Assembly: GCA_026770585.1 (NCBI GenBank)
Contig: MU646968.1
Span: forward strand, 166,179-176,264
DNA from: Baffinella frigidus
Taxonomy: Eukaryota > Cryptophyceae > Cryptomonadales > Baffinellaceae
DNA length: 10,086 bases
Direction: 5' to 3'
The position numbers and the translations under genes were made by a program. The notes beneath the pieces are model-generated. The model was not told the origin of the DNA. It worked only from the letters and a program-made list of their open reading frames with translations, and ran no database searches. Each line of letters starts with the position of its first letter. Position 1 is the first letter of the stretch. Below are positions 1 to 8,496 of the stretch, one piece after another.

Positions 1-107
1 CCCCCCATCGCTCCACCCGCACCTCCCCCCGGTCCTCCCAACGGTCCACCCACGAAGCTGCCCATGTCGTAGGGGTTTCCCCCGTCCCACCCGTATCCGC
101 TCGCCAT
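1..107 (-). CDS. 5' end of a divergent gene, glycine-rich N-terminus (partial)
   Basis: Read on the minus strand, an ATG at 107-105 opens a frame with no stop to the window edge (35 codons). It starts MASGYGWDGGNPYDMGSF and continues as a Gly/Pro-rich stretch. The start context (ttggggATGG) has G at +4. The G+C-rich coding-like composition resembles exon 1 of the plus-strand gene and differs from the AT-richer spacer at 108-303. Low-complexity glycine-rich N-termini occur in many proteins, for example single-stranded-DNA-binding RPA32-type subunits, but nothing here is diagnostic, so no function is assigned. It is arranged head to head with the CRAL-TRIO gene, about 200 bp between start codons, which suggests a shared bidirectional promoter. 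The alternative is chance openness of a C-rich stretch. Confidence 0.5.
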   Translation of the reverse strand, partial: MASGYGWDGGNPYDMGSFVGGPLGGPGGGAGGAMG

Positions 108-303
108 CCCCAAGTTTTCGATGGTCTTCGATCGCAAAAAAAAGCCACTTGATAGTCAAAGTGGACACGTTCCCTCTTTTTTTGCTTATACTTGATAGTC
201 AAAGTGGTCACGTCCCCGCTCCTTGGCAATTCGTTCAAGGGTCTATCATTCTAGCCCCCTGGTTCGTTTAAGTTTTTACTTCGAGTTTCACAGCGAATCA
301 AGG
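108..303. promoter_or_regulatory. Putative bidirectional promoter with a duplicated 27-bp motif
   Basis: This is the spacer between the divergent start codons at 107 (minus) and 304 (plus). It holds two copies of one motif, at 147-173 and 190-216, about 25 of 27 positions identical. Each begins ACTTGATAGTCAAAGTGG and continues CACGT. The core CCACTT..TAG..AAAGTGG is itself an imperfect inverted repeat, so it would read similarly from both strands. A T-rich stretch (about 175-184) and an AT-rich gcttatactt lie between the copies. A paired-operator role is inferred from position and repetition only; no known factor site is recognised. Confidence 0.45.
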
Positions 304-720
304 ATGGCGGCGAAGCACCTCCTCAGCATCGCAGAGCTCAGCGACGAGCAGGCAGCGATGGTGCAGCAGGTGCATGCGAGGTTCCCAGACTTCAACGACG
401 GTGACGTCCTTGGCTACCTTCAGTACCGGAATTGGGACATCGCGCAGGCAGAGGCTCAGATGCGCACGACACAGGGGTTCCGCAAGTCGCACAGACCGAC
501 AATCGCGGACGTGGCACCGTTCATCCTCCCCGCCCCAGGGTGTTTCGCGCCGGACGCGTGCCAAATTCTTCTGGAGGACATGAAAGGAGGCGTCCTGAAG
601 GACAACGAGGGGCGGCTCGTGATTCTCTGGATCGGGTTGTGCCACGGGACGCCCGCTGAGCAGCTCGCGCAGCAGGCGTACGTGTGCCGGCGGTGCCGGT
701 TGTACGCAGAGCCTGGCAAG
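304..720 (+). CDS. Exon 1: start codon and CRAL-TRIO-N region
   Basis: Encodes residues 1-139. I chose ATG 304 because its context (caaggATGG) is good, it is the first ATG of the frame, and the upstream in-frame stretch does not look like coding. The N-terminal part (about 13-62) resembles the helical CRAL-TRIO-N/UBA-like region, followed by the first strands of the lipid-binding fold (LLEDMKGGVLKDNEGRLV). The exon ends GGCAAG|GTGCGC in phase 0. The frame stays open to 891 but loses family resemblance after 720 and runs into an inverted repeat, so read-through is unlikely to be coding. Confidence 0.82.
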
Positions 721-3700
721 GTGCGCGATCTCCGGATCCATCAGCTCATGTGCCCAACTTCAGGACTGCCCTCTATCCGGTTTCAGCTGCGATCCTCTGC
801 ACCGGGGGGCTTGATGCGATCCGAAAGGAAGCAGGACTTTTATACAAACGAGTTCCAGTGTCCGCCTATCATGGGAGCTCGCAGAACCTAAAGGACCTGA
901 AGGATCTCCCGACTCAGACTGTCCCTCAGGTCCGTTAGGTTCTTCGAACTCCCACCATAGACGGACACTGGAACTGGTTCTGCAGGACGGCCATGATTTC
1001 CGTAGGATCACATCAAGTCACCTGGCGCAGAGGACCCAGCCTGAGGGGGGAAGGTCATGGACCGTGCATAGTCTTATCCGGGGAAACCTATTTTTCTTTC
1101 ATCTGATGGAAACGAAAATTACTACACAAATTCTTTAATATCACTAATAACAACGAATTGTGTAGTAATTTTGGTTGCCATCGAATGAAAGAAAAATAGG
1201 TTTCCCCGGATAAGGTCATGGACCGTGCATAGTCTGGCAATGATACAGATTCGGCAAACCGGCGAATCTCATATGGAAACACTTATCCTAGCTCTGTTCC
1301 ACTTGAATCGGGCTCGACAATTTGTCGAGCCCAAATCGCAACGGTTCGCCAAAAGTTGATAAATTCCCTTGAAAAATAGACTTTTGGCGATTTAGGTCGA
1401 ATAAAAGGACACAATCGATTAGTCAACCCGAGTGAAACAGAGCTAGTTATCCCTTATCTGCCTGCGACGTCTCAGGACGTCATCTAGGCCAAAAGTCAAC
1501 TTTGGCATTTTTCAATTAAGCCGCCTCTTAATGGAAAATTATGAAAAAAACACCAGCTTGTCAGGCTCGCTAAGCTGAACAAATTGAGTAATTGGTGCTA
1601 AACGGCCCGAGAAATTCCTGATTTATGAGACCCGGAAAAATCGTCCTCCGCTAAATTCAAATCCCTACACCTGATTCCTGCTAAAAAATGATTACGTACC
1701 TTTTTGGGCAGATAAGGGATAATTTATAAACTGGATTTCAATCAAGATTACCACACGTTTGCTTTAATCTCACTAGTAAAGATCGTCCTGTGTAGTAAAT
1801 TTCATTGAATCCAGTTAATAAATGATGAGTGTTTTCGTATGAAATCCTTTCTACCGCCAGCCACCCCAAGTTTACCAGATCGGGATATGTCACCTGTAGT
1901 AGATTTCACCAGGACGAACCCCGTAGGGTTTAGTCCTGGGGGGGGGTACGCCGTCGACAAGTCCGGCGGTGCGCTGTCAACTCCGGAAAGGATGCAAAAC
2001 ATTACTTTTCTGGCTGCGAAAATTACTACACAGATGTTTTACTATTACTAGTAAGACCTAATTATGCACCCCAAGTTGACCAGATCGGGATATGTCACCT
2101 GTAGTAAATTTCACCAGGATTTAACCCTCAGGGCCTAGTCCGGGGGGGAGGGGGGAGGTACTAAACTCCACCCCGATCTGATTCACTCTGGGTGGTTAGT
2201 GGTAGCGGGGAGGTCACAAGAGAAGAGAAGATACGCTCGAGGGACCTACGCAGAGTCGTATATTCACCAAGTATACGACGTATATGAAGGTAAATCCAGA
2301 AACCGAGTCAGGTGATGCGCGTCTGCATCGTGGTCGAGCCCAAAGGGTACGGCGCCATAGTATTTTCGGACCTAAAACCACCCAGGGTTGTTGGGGGGGG
2401 GTAATCAATTTAATTAGGATTCACAAGTAAAATTACATATGCCATAGAAAAATCTCCTATGATTTCTCCTATGCAACAACAAACATGGCTGATTTCATCC
2501 GGCCAGGTATTTAATCTAAATTCTCGGCGGAGTTCCCCATACAACGAAAATTACTACACAAGCGATGAAAGAGTCGTGTCCGAAAGATCATGTGTAGTAA
2601 TTTTCGTACATTTGGGGAACTCCCGAACATTGAATTTCAATACCTGACCGGATGAGATTGGTCAGGTGATGCGGTTCTGCACAGTGATCGAGGCCAAAGG
2701 GCGCGGCGCCATAGTGATTCCGGACTCATAAGTAAAATTACCTGTGCCATAGTAATATCTCCTATGATTTCTCCTATGAAATAATGAAGATGGCGCATTG
2801 GTCAGGTGATGCGGTTCTGCACAGTGATCGAGGCAAAAGGGCGCGGCGCGGCCGTCCGGTTGCCCGCCGAGAGGTGCAGAAACCCCTCAAAGCTAAAGCC
2901 TAAACCCTAAACCCTAAACCCTAAACCCTTAACCCCAAACGCTGAACCCTGAACCCTAAACCCTGAACCCTAAACCCTAAACCCTAAACCCTAAACCCTA
3001 AACCCTAAACCCTGAACCCTGAACCCTAAACCCTAAACCCTAAACCCTAAAACAGTGGCACACGGCTCTCGTTCCGCTACCCGGACAAGGGATCCAAGGC
3101 CCTGATGGACGCTCAGGTTTTCTAAACCCTGAACCCCAAACCCTAAACAGTAACTAAACAGTAAACCCTAAACACTGTACCCGAAACCCAAAACCCTGGA
3201 CCCTAAACCATAAACCATAAACCCTAAACCCTAAACCCTAAACCCTAGACCCGAAACCCTTAACCCTAAACCCTAAACCCTAAACCAGAAGCAGCACTTC
3301 CCTGCGACGCAGTACGGGGCCAACACCCACGTCTGCGGGGTCGAACTCCAAACCCCAAACCCCAAACCCCAAACCCCAAACCCAAATCCCAAACCCCAAA
3401 CCCCAAACCTCAAACCCCAAACCCCAAACCCCAAACCCCAAACCCCAGCCCCCAAACTCCAAAACCCAAACCCCAGACCCCAAACCCCAAACCCCAAACC
3501 CAAAGCCCAAAGCCCAAACCCTAAGCCCTAAACCCTAAACCCCAAACCAGGTCCCCCGCGCCGTGCAGTGGGGATTTGCGCTGATGCGCCCGTTCATGTC
3601 CAAAGAGGCCCGAAACCCGCAACCCGAATCCCGAATCCCGAAACCCAAATCCCGAAACCCGAATCCCGAATCCCGAATCCCGAAACCCTCAAATCTAAAC

Positions 3701-5005
3701 CCGAATCCCGAATCCCGAACCCCTAAAACCTAGACCCGGCCCCCCAAACCCCCACCCTAACCCTAACCCTAACCCTAACCGCCAGGCGTACGAAGCGCTG
3801 ATGCTGCGGACCGACTTCGCGCACCTGAAGAACCACCTCCCCGCAAGCTCCCTGCTCAAGGAATGGGGGGGCGAGGTCGAGTTTGACCTGGTCAGTCCAA
3901 ACCCCCAAACCCTAACCCTGGTGGTCCACACGAGAATGCTAGAATAGGCTGGAAAACTGCACCCCCCCCCCTCCCCCCGGTGGCAAAGCGGGCAGTGGAC
4001 GCCTCCTACTAACCTGGTGGTTTGGTGGTTTGGTGGTTTGGTGCTTTGTATTGCACTCACATCAAATATCACGGCCACCTCACTCTTGATGGGATGGGAA
4101 CAACGAGTGGCGCGCCAGGGAGGAGGCGCAGCGAAAGTTACTATCCAAATCCTCTACTATTACTAAATGATCCAACTGTAGTAATTTTCGTTGGCAGAAA
4201 GTGTAGTAATCTTTGTTGGCAGAAACTTGTAGTAATTTTCGTTGGCAAAAAGCAATCAACGAATGGGGTCCCTTAGGTGAAGATGGGCGCCTGGTTTTCG
4301 TTGCCAGAAAGAAATTAATCCATGGATTCTCTCAGGTGAAGTGTAGTGATTTTCGTTGGCAGAAAAAAAAATCACTGGATTCTCTTAGGTTAAGTGTAGT
4401 GATTTTCGTTGGCAGATTTTTTTTTCATTTATCACTGGATCCTCTCAGGTGAAGTAAGTCGCGTGGCGCGCGCGGGGATGTCACCGGACAAGAGCGTGCC
4501 CGGGGGGAAATTTGGCAACTTAAGATCATGTTGCCTTGAAGGTTCTCAGAATTGAGAACCCCGTGATGAATGGATTCTAGTACAAAAATTTGCAACAAGT
4601 ATTATAGTGGTATAAGACTTGTCAACTTTTGCGATAAAGGGTTATTCAAGATTTGACCCCGGGTTGGCTCCTCCTGTCCGGCACGAGAAGAGAAGATGCT
4701 CTCGAGGAACCTACCCAGAGTCATATATATCACCCAGTATACACCATATACGAAGATTAATTGACCTGCCCAGAGTCATATATCACCACATATACATCGT
4801 ATACGAAGATGAATGAATGGATTATGGCAGGTGAAGTACGTCAAGTGGCGCGCGAAGGAGGAGGGCATCACTATCGACCCCTCGCTCGTGCGCAGGTCTC
4901 TCTCTCACACACACACTCTCTCTCACACACTCTCACACTCTCTCTTTATCACTCTCTCACACACTCTCTCTCACACACACTCTCTCTCTCTCACACACAC
5001 ACACA

Positions 5006-5039
<34 letters not shown>

Positions 5040-5085
5040 CTCTCTCTCTCTCTCACACACACACTCTCTCTCTCTCACACACACA

Positions 5086-5116
<31 letters not shown>

Positions 5117-7533
5117 TATCACTCTCACTCTCTCTCTCTCTCTCACACACCATCGAACCCTCGCTCGTGCGAAGTTTCATCCAACACACTTTTTAAATGT
5201 CGATTGTAGGCGGTTTGTGTGGGAACTGGTCACGTGGCCGCCCGAAAAGCGGGCGGGGACGTGACAATCCTGCGTAGGTTCTAGCTCTGCCTCAGTTACT
5301 ATAGGCTTCGCATTAAATACATTTAGGCGCTCTTTGCACTGGAGTGTCTGTACGGAATCCTGCTCTAAATGTATCTGATGAGGATCTCATCCCGTCAGGT
5401 ATTTGATTTAAATGGTTCAGAGTCCCCCGAAAGCACGAAATTTACTACACGTTTGTCACGTCCAGCCCTTATTATGACTAGTAAGTCCAAACGTGTAGTA
5501 AATTTCGTGCTTTCGGGGGACTCCGAACCATTTAAATCAAATTACTGGCGGGATTAGATCCCAGATTAACTGAGGCTGAGTAAGAGGTTGCCACCAGCTA
5601 CCTGAAGCAGCTTACATGGGGGGGTGCTCTTGTAGTCATTATCACCTAAATCAACACAATTGCATTACGACATGTCCCGATCTCCCGTACGAATTTCCTA
5701 GGCCCGTAGGGATTTCCTACAGTAGGGTCCTTGGAATGAATAAGCCCCGTTTATCCTTTTAAGGGATGGGTTTTAATTCCACAAAACTCTGCACTGGGGG
5801 GCAGGATGCGTCAAGGCAGGGCCATCCTGCGGATCCTTTCCACGCAAGGGCGGGGTGTCCGCCTATGTTGGGACCTAACGCATGGCTTGACAGCTTCGAG
5901 GGTTGTCAGCAGTTATCAGCGTGGTGGCTGACAACTGCTGATAAATACGCACCCCCCCCGCACGGATAACCCTACACTACCCCCAGGTTCGAGGCCCTCT
6001 GGTGAAGCTTGACGTCAAGCTTCACCGAAATGTCGAGTGTAGGCGTTTTGTGTGGGAACTGGTCACGTGGCCGCCCGAAAAGCGGGCGGGGACGTGACAC
6101 TCCTGCGTAGGTTCTAGCTCTAAAAACACGTCGTGTTTTTTATGCGCGTTTCAATCGAGTAAAGTGGCTCGCTCTCCGCAGGTTGGGCGCCGAACGGATA
6201 AGTTATCCGCAGTTATCAGCTCCGTGGCTGATAACTGCTGATGCCTCCGATACGTTACCCGCCCAGCCCTGCCGCCACCCCTCACGGGCTGGGCAAATCG
6301 ATGATTTTCGATTTTCAATTTCAAGGCAAAATGGCTCCACGGACTCCGGAATCCGGCGGCCTCCAAGGGAAATGCATGACCTCAAATTAGATGATTTGCC
6401 CAGGCTGTGAGGGTTGGTGGTGAGATAACCCAACCGAACCCTGCCCCTAGGTTGGAGGCGTGACGCTGTTGTATTTCGATGCGTGTTTCACTGAAGCGGC
6501 TTTCTCGCCCCCGGTTTGAGGCGTCCTGTCTCTCTCTCGCGCTCTCTCTCTCACGCTCTCTCTCACGCGCTCTCTCTCTCACGCTCTCTCTCTATCACGC
6601 TCTCTCTCTATCACGCTCTCTCTCTCTCACGCTCTCTCTCTCTCACGCGCGCTCTCTCTCACGCTCTCTCTCTCACACACGCTCTCTCTCACACGCGCTC
6701 TCTCTCTCACGCTCTCTCTCTCACGCTCTCTCTCACGCTCTCTCTCTCACACGCTCTCTCTCACACGCTCTCTCTCACACACGCTCTCTCTCGCTCACGC
6801 TCTCTCTCTCTCACGCTCTCTCTCTCACGCTCTCTCTCTCTCTCACGCTCTCTCTCTCTCCCACACGTTCTCTCTCTCTCACGCTCTCTCTCTCTCACGC
6901 TTTCTCTCTCTCACGCTCTCTCTCTCTCACGCGCTCTCTCTCTCTCACGCGCTCTCTCTCTCACGCTCTCTCTCTCACGCTCTCTCTCTCCCACGCTCTC
7001 TCTCACACTCTCTCTCACGCTCTCTCTCACACTCTTTCTCACGCTCTCTCACACTCTCCCACACGCACTCACACACACACTCTCTCCCCAGGTTCGAGCC
7101 GTCGGACTCAAACCAAATCGAAGACAACTCTCCCGACTCCTTCGCCGGAATCACGTCAGCGACCGTCTCGAAATGGGACCCTGCGCCGGTGAGCCCTTCA
7201 CTATTAATACCAAGAAAGGTACAGAGCCCTTTATTTTATTAGTACCAAGTTACATGGAGAGACCTCTTTATTCACAGCAAGTTCGATTCGCCGCAATCTC
7301 GTCCGCCGCCCTCGCGAAATGGGACCCCGCGCCGCTGATGACCACACACAGTGTTAGACACACCGGGTGGGTGTTAGACACACCCGAGCGAGTGTTAGAC
7401 ACACCCGGGTGAGTGTTAGCCACACCCGGGTGAGTGTGAGACATACCTGGGTGAGTGACAGACACACCCGAGGCAGGGGGACGACTCGCCCGAGTCGTTC
7501 GCCGGAATCTCGTCGGTCGCGCTTTCGAAATGG

Positions 7534-7578
<45 letters not shown>

Positions 7579-8465
7579 CGCGCGCGCCCCGCGCCGGTAA
7601 AGACCACCCAGCTCTGCCCCACACGATTGAGGGTCATAAAGAAGAAGAGGTACAAATAGGCCAGCGCCCGCCCGTGCGACTGCACAGCCTCTAGCTCTCT
7701 ACTGGAAAGCCCCAAGGGAAGTTTCAAAAAGTAGCGGACACTCTGGTGTCCGCTACTTTGGAGCAATTTTACCCTCAAAAGGCAATTTTTGCCCCAAGGA
7801 CGTGACCAAAATTCGTCAAAAGGCAACAATAGTGTCGTGTCCAGAGAAATTGGAACTTCCCCTGTGGCTTTGCAGTAGCTGTCCCACACGATTTGGGCGT
7901 GTCAATTTGACGAGACCGGATGTCAATTCCCCGGGGGGTTGGCGCCCATCCGTCAACTTTTGGGGTGACACGGATCAGTCAACCCGACTGGGGCAGAGCT
8001 AGGACTCGAACCGGGAAGATGACTCGTTCCTTCAGTCGGTCGCCGGAATTTTTAATACCATGGTTAGTACCAAGTTACATAGAGATTTTATCATTAGTAC
8101 CAAGTTACATAGAGAGATTATGATTAGTACCAAGTTACATAGAGAGCTTATCATTAGTACCAAGTTACATAGAGAGATTATCATTAGTACCAAGTTACAT
8201 AGAGAGTTTATTATTAGTACCAAGTTACAAACAGAGGTTATTATTAGTACCAAGTTACATAGCGAGTTTATTATTAGTACCAAGTTACAAACAGAGTTTA
8301 TTATTAGTACCAAGTTACATAGCGAGTCCTTGGTTATGAGTACCAAGTTCCACAGATAGACCTCTTTCCTCACAGCAAGTTTGGTTCGCCGGAATCTCAT
8401 CCTCTTCCCTTGCGAAATGGGCGAGAGAGAGAGAGAAAGAAAGAGAGAGAGAGAGAGAGAGATAA

Positions 8466-8496
<31 letters not shown>

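Noticed and set aside
298-741. 147-codon minus-strand frame opposite exon 1
   Set aside because: Shadow of the GC-rich exon 1; the plus strand has family-level similarity and correct splice phase.
721-891. Exon 1 continuing unspliced to the stop after 891
   Set aside because: Family resemblance stops at 720, where a good donor lies in the phase required by exon 2, and the rest enters a foldback.
3056-3116. NPRL3-like fragment, from LSFRYPDK resembling LLFRYPF
   Set aside because: The short match is not supported by the other exons, which fit CRAL-TRIO in order and phase.
3273-3510. Minus-strand frames reading as Gly-Leu-Gly-Phe-Gly-Val-Trp repeats
   Set aside because: They are the direct translation of CCCCAAA repeats in intron 4 and overlap real exon 4; 7-bp units keep several frames open.
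4761-5264. Ser-Leu-Thr-His frame around the first CT/CA block
   Set aside because: Low-complexity artefact running through the exon 7 donor and the duplicated exon end.
6479-7412. Long plus-strand frames of Leu-Ser-His-Ala repeats
   Set aside because: Produced by the CTCTCTCACGC microsatellite in two frames at once; no start context or non-repetitive domain, and exon 8 uses the AG at its end.
8062-8350. CRISPR-like regular 30-bp repeats
   Set aside because: Units are contiguous without unique spacers, and the context is a eukaryotic intron.
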